This document shows, piece after piece, positions 1 to 6,602 of a stretch of DNA of 64,000 nt. The notes below the pieces were generated by a model. It did not search any database and was not told where the DNA came from. It saw only the letters and a list, made by a program, of their open reading frames with translations. Position 1 is the stretch's first letter. The number at the start of each line of letters is the position of its first letter. The position numbers and the translations under genes were made by a program. The DNA is from Pelotomaculum isophthalicicum JI (GTDB taxonomy: Bacteria; Bacillota; Desulfotomaculia; Desulfotomaculales; Pelotomaculaceae), in NCBI RefSeq assembly GCF_029478095.1, contig NZ_JAKOAV010000014.1:25497-89496 (forward strand), in the 5' to 3' direction.

Positions 1-404
1 TTTAGCTTATTTTCCATAAAATCCAATTCTGGCGATAATGTAATTTCTGCATCGGATTCCTCAGCAAGTTTATCCATTCCAGCGCTGATTTCATCAAAAT
101 ATTTTTTGAACCAAGAAACAGAAAATCGAAAAAGGATAACTAAAAATATTAGGATTACAACAAAAAGGATCGTGTCCATATTGTTGCGAATCACCAACTG
201 ATAGATTTCCAGTGCGTCCGAATTTTTAAAATGAAAAGCGTTGACTAAAAATCGAACGATACGATCTCCGATCTGTCCACGCAGGATATAGCGCAATAGA
301 TAAACAGTTACAGCGGCGGCAACTGTAATCAGAAGCATTTGAAAAAATACTTTGCTTTTTAATTTTGTATAATCATTCCTTCTTTTATCTCTCTTACTTT
401 TCAA
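1..404 (-). CDS. vanS-like: VanS-type sensor histidine kinase, N-terminal part (cut by window edge)
   Basis: Reading leftwards from a TTG at 402-404 gives an open frame to the window edge. It has a short basic N-terminus (RDKRRNDYTKLKSK), a first membrane segment (FFQMLLITVAAAVTVYLL), an extracytoplasmic loop ending in YQLVIRNNMD, a second membrane segment (TILFVVILIFLVILF), and then KYFDEISAGMDKL and the start of the linker. This order and wording match VanS-family kinases. The start overlaps the end of the vanR-like gene by 11 bases, so the two are translationally coupled. The dimerisation and ATPase domains lie outside the window, so kinase integrity cannot be judged. The TTG start is inferred from the overlap and from VanS N-terminal length. 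Confidence 0.75.
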   Translation of the reverse strand, partial: MKSKRDKRRNDYTKLKSKVFFQMLLITVAAAVTVYLLRYILRGQIGDRIVRFLVNAFHFKNSDALEIYQLVIRNNMDTILFVVILIFLVILFRFSVSWFKKYFDEISAGMDKLAEESDAEITLSPELDFMENKL

Positions 405-1101
405 TTTTATAGCCAACCCCCCATACCGTTTTGATATATTTAGGATGCTCCGCGCTGTCGTGCATTTTTTCCCTTAAATGCCTGATATGAACCATTACCG
501 TATTATTGCTATTGGTGAAATACTTGTCTCCCCATACCTCATGGAACAATTCTTCCGAGCTGACCACTCGTCCGCGATTGGAACAAAGGACCCAAAGAAT
601 GGAAAATTCTGTAGGAGTGAGAGATAGCCTTTTTTCATTCAAGGTACATTCATGGGTATCCATGTCCAATACCAAGCCAGAAAAGGCAATCAAGTGTTCT
701 TCCTGTTTTGGCTCTGAGGAATTATATTTGGTAAATCTCCGGAGCTGCGCCTTTACACGGGCAATAAGTTCCAAAGGGCGGAACGGCTTGGTGATATAGT
801 CGTCCGCACCTAATGTCAGCCCGGTAATCTTATCGATTTCTTCTTCTTTAGCTGTCAGCATGATAACCGGAAAATTATGCTTTTCCCGGATTTGCTGACA
901 GATTGAAAAACCGTCTTCATCGGGAAGCATGACATCCAAAATGGCGAGGTCTAGTTTTTCATTTTCAATACAGTTAAGGGCATCCTTGCCGTTATAAAAT
1001 TTAAAGACATTATAATTCTCATTTTTCAAATAAACTTCAACCAAATCGGCAATAGCTTGTTCATCATCAACTATTAAAATATTTGCAACCAAAAGCGTCA
1101 T
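394..1101 (-). CDS. vanR-like: VanR-type OmpR-family response regulator
   Basis: 235 residues. A receiver domain (about 6-120) has the acidic pair D12/D13, phospho-acceptor D56 in AILDVMLPDEDGF, and the switch lysine in DYITKPFRPLEL. A winged-helix Trans_reg_C domain (about 140-235) ends in KYIKTVWGVGYKIEK. The wording is close to VanR of glycopeptide-resistance clusters: LTPTEFSILWVL, SNNTVMVHIRHLREKMHD and the C-terminus are near-diagnostic. It should bind DNA after phosphorylation by the overlapping VanS-like kinase. No vanH, ligase or vanX gene is visible, so its target is unknown; a target could lie left of the window. An ordinary OmpR/PhoB regulator of cell-wall stress is the alternative. 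Confidence 0.88.
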   Translation of the reverse strand: MTLLVANILIVDDEQAIADLVEVYLKNENYNVFKFYNGKDALNCIENEKLDLAILDVMLPDEDGFSICQQIREKHNFPVIMLTAKEEEIDKITGLTLGADDYITKPFRPLELIARVKAQLRRFTKYNSSEPKQEEHLIAFSGLVLDMDTHECTLNEKRLSLTPTEFSILWVLCSNRGRVVSSEELFHEVWGDKYFTNSNNTVMVHIRHLREKMHDSAEHPKYIKTVWGVGYKIEK

Positions 1102-1159
1102 CTTCTTTCTTTTAAGTATATATCCCCATAATTATTTTACAGTGAAGCAAAAATCCATT

Positions 1160-1408
1160 TTATAGCTTTTTACTTATTAAAATCTTAAGATTTTCTGAAT
1201 ATCGCAATACTGATAGTCTTTTACACACAAATATAAATATCAATTTCGTCAATAGCAAGGGTTGGTACCTATCACGGTCATCGAGTAGAGCTAAGCAATC
1301 CAGCATTTTTACAATCAATTCCTTTGTGGCGAGTGCTTCTTCAATGGTATCCTCTACTGAGGTAATTATATACTCCACGGGAATGCCTTTGCTCGCATCC
1401 CTTGACAC
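1160..1408 (-). pseudogene. Small ORF, possible remnant of a mobile-element sigma-like protein
   Basis: 82 codons. The first half (IEEALATKELIVKMLDCLALL followed by DDRDR) resembles the helical part of small sigma-70-like proteins carried by conjugative elements, where a similar acidic stretch precedes LRACLALLPEEDR. The second half (LLLTKLIFIFVCKRLSVLRY) matches nothing I know and looks like frame-shifted or random sequence. No ribosome site precedes the ATG, which abuts the 19-bp tandem repeats. I read it as debris, not a working gene; the family match is weak. Confidence 0.25.
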
Positions 1409-1416
1409 ATGGTGCT

Positions 1417-1492
1417 GGTGTCAATTATATGGACAGGTGTCAATTGTACGGACAGTTGTCAATTATGTGGACAGGTGCCAGTTATATTGACA
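1417..1492. repeat. Four tandem 19-bp repeats, each a TGTC-N9-GACA palindrome
   Basis: Units lie at 1417-1435, 1436-1454, 1455-1473 and 1474-1492. Each has the form GGTGTCAATTATATGGACA with a few substitutions, and each keeps TGTC and GACA (TGCC in the last) nine bases apart. Tandem TGTC/GACA boxes are typical of multiple transposase sites at the ends of IS21-type elements; a regulator operator array is the alternative. No transposase gene is next to it. Confidence 0.7.
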
Positions 1493-1851
1493 CGATTTGC
1501 ATCGGAGATAGCGCTTAATGATTGTGGCAAACATGGTTCCCCGGAAGGCGCCACTTATTTCTTATGTTATTTATCGTAAATGGCCGATTTTAGTCGAATT
1601 TAACGGTTGATATTTAGATGATTTATCTGTGCAACGCTACTGATGCCACGATAGGTTTTACGCTGGCACATAAATTGCATCATCTTTATGTTACACAATA
1701 ATTTTGTGTGGCGTTGGCTTTGGCGGTGAACTCCCACTTTAAGCCGGTCGGGAAACCTCGCCGCCATGCCGGATTTTTTCTTGATCTACACCCATGGAGA
1801 CTACCGTAATCTTTAAGGGTGTATATCAAAATCAACTAAGGAGGGAAGATG

Positions 1852-1983
1852 ATGTTAGAGGGTTTTACCCCCGTACTCGAAGGTATTTCGCAGGTTACAT
1901 GGTAAAAAGGTAACTATTTAGGGTTTTCGCATGGTGAAATGTTTGAATATTCAATTAATTTGGGCTGGTTATCCTCAATATGA
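1852..1983 (+). pseudogene. Remnant of the N-terminus of an AMP-forming acid-CoA ligase
   Basis: A good ribosome site (AAGGAGGG at 1838-1845) precedes ATG codons at 1849 and 1852. The reading gives MLEGFTPVLEGISQVTW, a stop at 1903-1905, then KGNYLGFSHGEMFEYS, and a final stop at 1981-1983. MLEGFTP..., a spacer, then KG(Y/N)xLGxxxGxMF is the usual opening of dihydroxybenzoate- or benzoate-type AMP ligases. Only about 43 codons remain, with an internal stop. This suggests that a ligase gene was deleted when the hydrogenase operon came to lie here. The family call rests on this short pattern only. Confidence 0.35.
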
Positions 1984-2012
1984 TTAACAATAAAGGGCAA
2001 GGAGGAAAACAA

Positions 2013-2534
2013 ATGGAAGCGGCAGTCACCGAGTGCCGGTGTGATCTGGAAACTGAACTGGAAAGAATGATTGCCAGTCATGAAGGAAAGAAGGACGATT
2101 TAATCGAGGTATTATATTGGGTACAGGACAAATACGGCTATGTGCCAAAAGATGTGCAGCTAATAATTGCTGATAAAATGAATGTGCCCTTAAGCACTAT
2201 TAATGGAGTTATTACGTTTTACCATCTATTTTCATCAAAGCCAAAAGGCAAGTATGAGATTTCCCTTTGTAACGGCACCGCCTGTTATTTGCGGGGAGCG
2301 CCGCGAGTATTGGAGCGGTTTGAAAAAGAGTTGGGGATTAAACCGCATGATAATACCGGCGACAATATGTTTTCCCTTAATTTAATCAGGTGTTTGGGCG
2401 CTTGCGCCGTTGCTCCGAATATTACCGTCAACTCAGAGCCACGCGCCAGGATGGCGCCTGATCTTGTCCCGGAAATCATTAATGAGCTCAAAGCTAAAAA
2501 TTATACCGGGGTGATCGATGATGAAACAGATTAA
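2013..2534 (+). CDS. hydC: NADH-dependent [FeFe]-hydrogenase, NuoE-like subunit (HydC/HndA)
   Basis: 173 residues from ATG 2013, which follows an ideal AAGGAGG; an upstream in-frame ATG at 1980 lacks such a site. This is the 24-kDa NuoE-type thioredoxin-like ferredoxin. An N-terminal helical part (LEVLYWVQDKYGYVP, VPLSTINGVITFYHLF) is followed by the four [2Fe-2S] ligands in CNGTACYLRG and RCLGACAVAP. In HydABC-type hydrogenases this subunit works with the NuoF-like subunit to link NAD(H) to the iron-sulfur chain of HydA. It is the first gene of hydC-hndB-hydB-hydA, and its end overlaps the next start by 17 bases. Cytoplasmic. Confidence 0.92.
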   Translation: MEAAVTECRCDLETELERMIASHEGKKDDLIEVLYWVQDKYGYVPKDVQLIIADKMNVPLSTINGVITFYHLFSSKPKGKYEISLCNGTACYLRGAPRVLERFEKELGIKPHDNTGDNMFSLNLIRCLGACAVAPNITVNSEPRARMAPDLVPEIINELKAKNYTGVIDDETD

Positions 2535-2895
2535 GTCAGTTGATGAACTGATAAAGTTAAAAGAAGCCGCGCTGAATAAAATCAAAGAGCGGCAGATTGG
2601 TAATAAAACAACAATTGTGGTAAACATGGGAACCTGCGGGATAGCCGCCGGGGCGCGGGAAGTGATGATGGCAATTATTGATGAAATAGAAAAAAGAAAT
2701 ATTTCTAATGTAATTATCACCCAGGCAGGCTGCGCCGGGTTGTGCGAGCATGAGCCCATGCTCGCAGTTATCAGGCCTGATAAGTCCCAGGTTATTTACG
2801 GTCATTTAGACAAGGAAAAAGCCCGGCGGATCGTAATAGAGCATGTTATTCACGACAAGGTTGTTGAGGAATGCGCGCTGGCGCAGCAAGCCTAA
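2518..2895 (+). CDS. hndB: Small [2Fe-2S] thioredoxin-like ferredoxin subunit (HndB-type)
   Basis: 125 residues. One thioredoxin-like ferredoxin domain (about 28-115) has MGTCGIAAGAREV and QAGCAGLCEHEP. The single cysteine in the first motif and two in the second are as in HndB-type subunits of NADP/NAD-reducing hydrogenases. An N-terminal helix (SVDELIKLKEAALNKIKERQ) precedes it. It sits between the NuoE- and NuoF-like subunits and overlaps hydC, so it is probably an extra electron-transfer or assembly subunit of the same complex. Two adjacent ATGs (2518 and 2521) could both serve as start. Confidence 0.85.
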   Translation: MMKQIKSVDELIKLKEAALNKIKERQIGNKTTIVVNMGTCGIAAGAREVMMAIIDEIEKRNISNVIITQAGCAGLCEHEPMLAVIRPDKSQVIYGHLDKEKARRIVIEHVIHDKVVEECALAQQA

Positions 2896-2922
2896 TTGAA
2901 GTAGCGAGGGGAGGATTTGAAT

Positions 2923-4557
2923 ATGCATTATTACCGGGCACATGTTTTGGTTTGCGCGGGGTCGACATGTGTTACATCAGGATGCCACGCCGTTAAAGAA
3001 GCTATTTTAGAAGGAATCAAAAGGCATCAACTCGAAGAAGAAATTAAAGTTGTAGAAACCGGCTGCATGGGTTTTTGTGAACTGGGCCCGCTTGTCGTAG
3101 TATATCCCGAAGGAGTAATGTATTGCCGGGTTAAGGCTGAAGACGCGGCAGTCATTGTGAACGAGCACCTGCTTAAAGGGCGGATCGTGAAGCAGTTGCT
3201 ATACCAGGATCCCAACACCAGAAAACCTGTTCCTTTGATGAAAGATCTCCATTTCTTGTCCAAACAGACCAAGATTGCCATGCGTAACGCAGGACTTATT
3301 AATCCCAAAGATATTGAGGAATATATCGCCGGTGAAGGCTATTTCGCGTTGGCCAAGGTTTTGTCAAGCATGTCGCCGGAGGAAGTAATCCTCGAGATAA
3401 AAAAATCCGGCCTGCGCGGCCGGGGAGGCGCCGGTTTCCCAACCGGATTAAAGTGGGAATTTACCGCCAAAGCCCGGGGAACGCAAAAATATGTGGTATG
3501 CAACGGAGACGAAGGAGTCCCGGGTGTTTTTATGGACAGGTCAATCTTGGAAGGTGACCCGCACTCCGTCATTGAGGCGATGGCCATCGCCGGCTATGCG
3601 CTCGGAGCTGATCAAGGCTATATCTACGTCCGGGCGGAGTACCCCCTGGCGGTGGAGAAACTGCGGCATGCCATTAATCAGGCAAGTGAGTACGGGTTAT
3701 TGGGAGAGAATATTTTAGGCTCAGGTTTTAATTTTAACGTAAATATCCGGGTTGGCGCCGGCGCCTTTGTCTGCGGGGAAGAAACCGCCCTGCTGGCTTC
3801 CATAGAAGGCCGCCGCGGCGAACCCAGGCCGCGGCCTCCTTTCCCGGCCAATGAAGGGCTATGGGGTAAACCGACATTAATTAATAACGTGGAAACATTC
3901 TCCAGTATCCCGCCGATTATCTTAAAAGGCGGCCAGTGGTATGCTTCCATGGGAACAGAAAAGAGCAAAGGCACAAAAGTATTTGCCCTGACCGGGAAAA
4001 TAAACAACACCGGCCTGATCGAAGTTCCGATGGGCATACCTTTGAAAGAGATCATTTTTGACATTGGCGGCGGAATAGTTAATAACAAAAAATTAAAAGC
4101 AGTGCAAACGGGTGGCCCCACAGGCGGCTTTATTCCGGCCGAGCACATTAATGTCAGTATGGATTATGAATCGCTGGACGAATTAGGAACACAAATTGGC
4201 TCCGGCAGCCTGACTGTATTAGATGAAGATACCTGTGTGGTCGACCTGGTCAAATTCTTTGTCCAATTTTGCCACGAGGAATCTTGCGGCAAGTGCGCTC
4301 CCTGCCGCATCGGGACCAAGAGGATGTTGGAAATACTCGAGCGGATTACCCGCGGCGAAGGGAAAGAGGAAGATATCGAAGCGCTTGAAAAACTGTGCGA
4401 CTATATTAAAAACACGGCGTTATGCGGTTTGGGACAAGCCGCTCCCAACCCCGTGCTGAGCATGTTGCGCTACTTTAGGCCTGAGTTTGAAGCGCATGTC
4501 AGGGATAAGCATTGTCCGGCTTCAGTATGTGCGCTGGCAGAAGGAGGGGTGAGATAG
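2923..4557 (+). CDS. hydB: NADH-dependent [FeFe]-hydrogenase, NuoF-like flavoprotein subunit (HydB/HndC)
   Basis: 544 residues from ATG 2923, eight bases after GGGGAGG; the TTG at 2917 is too close to that site. Domains in order: thioredoxin-like [2Fe-2S] (about 5-90; VCAGSTCVTSGC, ETGCMGFCELGP); FMN/NADH-binding NuoF core (about 140-360; GLRGRGGAGFPTGLKW, CNGDEGVPG, GAGAFVCGEETALLASIEG); SLBB; and the [4Fe-4S] helical domain (ESCGKCAPCRIGTKRM). It should hold FMN and exchange electrons with NAD(H). After CPASVC the protein stops at ALAEGGVR. Many HydB/HndC proteins carry a further C-terminal 2[4Fe-4S] ferredoxin domain, which is absent here. It abuts hydA directly. Confidence 0.93.
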   Translation: MHYYRAHVLVCAGSTCVTSGCHAVKEAILEGIKRHQLEEEIKVVETGCMGFCELGPLVVVYPEGVMYCRVKAEDAAVIVNEHLLKGRIVKQLLYQDPNTRKPVPLMKDLHFLSKQTKIAMRNAGLINPKDIEEYIAGEGYFALAKVLSSMSPEEVILEIKKSGLRGRGGAGFPTGLKWEFTAKARGTQKYVVCNGDEGVPGVFMDRSILEGDPHSVIEAMAIAGYALGADQGYIYVRAEYPLAVEKLRHAINQASEYGLLGENILGSGFNFNVNIRVGAGAFVCGEETALLASIEGRRGEPRPRPPFPANEGLWGKPTLINNVETFSSIPPIILKGGQWYASMGTEKSKGTKVFALTGKINNTGLIEVPMGIPLKEIIFDIGGGIVNNKKLKAVQTGGPTGGFIPAEHINVSMDYESLDELGTQIGSGSLTVLDEDTCVVDLVKFFVQFCHEESCGKCAPCRIGTKRMLEILERITRGEGKEEDIEALEKLCDYIKNTALCGLGQAAPNPVLSMLRYFRPEFEAHVRDKHCPASVCALAEGGVR

Positions 4558-6291
4558 ATGCCAATGGTTACTTTAACAATTGACGGAAAAGAAGTGCAGG
4601 TGGAACAGGGTACCACTGTTCTCGAGGCTGCCAAAAAAGTTAATATAAATATTCCTACCTTATGCTATTTAAAAGACATTAACGTTATCGGGGCCTGCCG
4701 GATCTGTGTGGTTGAAGTCAAAGGCGCCCGCACGCTGCAGGCGGCTTGTGTGACCCCGGCGACCGAGAATATGGTTGTGCTGACCAATACCGCGGCGGTG
4801 CGCAATTCACGCCGGATGACGCTGGAACTGATTCTGTCCAACCACCCGTTCCAATGTCCGACCTGTGTACGCAACCAGAATTGCGAGTTGCAGTCCCTGG
4901 CGGAAGCGTTCGGAATCCGGGAAGTTCATTATCAAGGCGCCAACCCCGAGCACGTGGTGGACGACTCCAGCGTGTCCCTGGTGCGCGACCCCGAAAAGTG
5001 CATCCTGTGCCGTCGCTGCGTCTCAGTATGTGAAAAGGTGCAGACCGTATGCGCAATCGGCCCGCAGGGGCGCGGTTTCGACACCGTTATCGCGCCGGGC
5101 GTGGACATGGTTTTAGCCGAATCCAATTGTGTCAACTGCGGCCAGTGTGTGCTGGTTTGCCCGACGGGGGCTCTATGCGAGCGGGATCAGACAGAACAAG
5201 TCTGGGCCGCCCTGGCCGATCCCAAAAAGCATGTCGTGGTCCAGACCGCCCCGGCGGTGCGTGTCGCCATCGGTGAAATGTTCGGCATGAAGCCGGGCAG
5301 CGTCGCTACCGGACAAATGGTTGCCGCAATCAGGAAGCTCGGTTTTGATAAAGTATTCGACACCGACTTCACCGCCGACCTGACCATCATGGAAGAGGGC
5401 AGCGAGTTGATCGAAAGGATCGGTACCGGCGGAGTTCTGCCGTTAATCACTTCTTGCAGTCCAGGCTGGGTTAAGTTCATCGAGCACTTCTACCCGGCAC
5501 TGCTGCCGCATGTGTCCACCTGCAAATCGCCGCAGCAGATGTTCGGCGCCCTGGCTAAAACCTTCTACGCCGAAAAAGCGGGCGTGGACCCGGCCGACGT
5601 CTTTTCAGTGTCGATCATGCCCTGCACCGCCAAGAAGTTCGAGGCGCAGCGTCCCGAAATGAACTCAAGCGGCTATCAGGACGTGGATGTAGTGCTGACC
5701 ACCAGGGAACTATGCCGCATGTTCAAGCAGGCGGGCATAAATTTCAACGAACTGCCCGAAGAAAATTATGATGACCCGCTGGGCATCTCGACCGGCGCGG
5801 CGGTAATCTTCGGCGCGACCGGCGGCGTGATGGAAGCCGCGCTTCGCACAGTCTATGAAATAGTTACCGGGGAAACCCTGGCGTCGGTAGATTTTGTCGA
5901 CGTGCGCGGTTTGGTAGGAGTCAAGGAAGCCTCCGTCAAAGTTGGCGACCTGGACGTAAAAGTAGCCGTGGCGCACGGGCTGGGCAACGCCAGGAAGCTG
6001 CTGGACGCCCTGCAGGCCGGCGAAGCCAATTACCACTTCATCGAGATCATGTGCTGCCCGGGCGGCTGCATCGGCGGCGGCGGCCAGCCAATCCCGACTA
6101 ACTATGAAATCAGGCAACAGCGGATTGACGGCATATACACCGCCGACGAGGCGATGACCTTGCGGAAGTCCCACGAGAACCCCGCGATTCAGCAGTTGTA
6201 CAAAGAATTTTTGGAGAAGCCGCTGGGGCATAAGTCTCATGAATTGCTGCACACTAAATACACTCCGCGCGGGCAGTTTAATCAGTTATAA
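4558..6291 (+). CDS. hydA: [FeFe]-hydrogenase catalytic subunit HydA (multi-cluster type)
   Basis: 577 residues. The N-terminal plant-type [2Fe-2S] domain (about 4-80) is followed by a His-ligated [4Fe-4S] cluster (HPFQCPTCVRNQNC), two [4Fe-4S] clusters (CILCRRCVSVC and CVNCGQCVLVCP), and the H-cluster domain. The H-cluster motifs are TSCSPGW at 298-304, MPCTAKKFE from 354, and MCCPGGCIGGGGQP from 498. It reduces protons or oxidises H2, with electrons passed through HydB/HydC. Two changes stand out. The common TSCCPGW is TSCSPGW, so Ser301 replaces the cysteine usually assigned to proton transfer. The third motif has MCCP where MACP is common. It is the last gene of the operon, with a terminator 28 bases on. 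Confidence 0.96.
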   Translation: MPMVTLTIDGKEVQVEQGTTVLEAAKKVNINIPTLCYLKDINVIGACRICVVEVKGARTLQAACVTPATENMVVLTNTAAVRNSRRMTLELILSNHPFQCPTCVRNQNCELQSLAEAFGIREVHYQGANPEHVVDDSSVSLVRDPEKCILCRRCVSVCEKVQTVCAIGPQGRGFDTVIAPGVDMVLAESNCVNCGQCVLVCPTGALCERDQTEQVWAALADPKKHVVVQTAPAVRVAIGEMFGMKPGSVATGQMVAAIRKLGFDKVFDTDFTADLTIMEEGSELIERIGTGGVLPLITSCSPGWVKFIEHFYPALLPHVSTCKSPQQMFGALAKTFYAEKAGVDPADVFSVSIMPCTAKKFEAQRPEMNSSGYQDVDVVLTTRELCRMFKQAGINFNELPEENYDDPLGISTGAAVIFGATGGVMEAALRTVYEIVTGETLASVDFVDVRGLVGVKEASVKVGDLDVKVAVAHGLGNARKLLDALQAGEANYHFIEIMCCPGGCIGGGGQPIPTNYEIRQQRIDGIYTADEAMTLRKSHENPAIQQLYKEFLEKPLGHKSHELLHTKYTPRGQFNQL

Positions 6292-6318
6292 AGTATTTTA
6301 GGTAGTGACCAACATGAA

Positions 6319-6355
6319 GGGGCTGTGTCTAAGCAGAATTTAGACCAGCCCTTTT
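6319..6355 (+). terminator. Rho-independent terminator after hydA
   Basis: GGGGCTG and CAGCCC enclose an inner GTCTAA/TTAGAC pairing and are followed by CTTTT. It lies just beyond the hydA stop and closes the hydCBA operon. Confidence 0.75.
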
Positions 6356-6398
6356 AATACAACAGGAAGTTATGCTTTTCAAGAATTGTTGATAAGTG

Positions 6399-6572
6399 AC
6401 CTTTGGGTATAAATAAGCGGCGATTTTGAGGCGTAATTCAAAGAGCGAGTGAGCCCGAGGTTAAGAGAGGAAACTGTTTGAGGCGCAAAGCGCCGAGTTT
6501 GACCGAACCCGAGGGTGATAGAACTCGAACAATTAAAGGGCCGAACATGAGCCGCGTTATATGCCCAAAGGT
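6399..6572. repeat. 174-bp MITE-like element with about 22-bp terminal inverted repeats (repeat A)
   Basis: The left end (ACCTTTGGGTATAAATAAGC from 6399) and the right end (GCCGCGTTATATGCCCAAAG, 6551-6570) are imperfect inverted copies. The interior has no gene and contains a GAGGCGCAAAGCGCC hairpin. Single-ended relatives lie at 13361, 21841 and about 31890, all just behind stop codons. It fills most of the 311-base gap between hydA and hyuB. Confidence 0.65.
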
Positions 6573-6602
6573 ATTTGTTCTACAATAATAATTGATTCGT
6601 CC

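Noticed and set aside
1417..1492. CRISPR-like array
   Set aside because: The units are directly adjacent 19-bp tandem repeats without spacers, and no cas gene is near.
1840..1905. 18-residue leader peptide of the hydrogenase operon
   Set aside because: No codon run suggests attenuation, and its sequence continues after the stop as ligase-like sequence, so a pseudogene explains it better.
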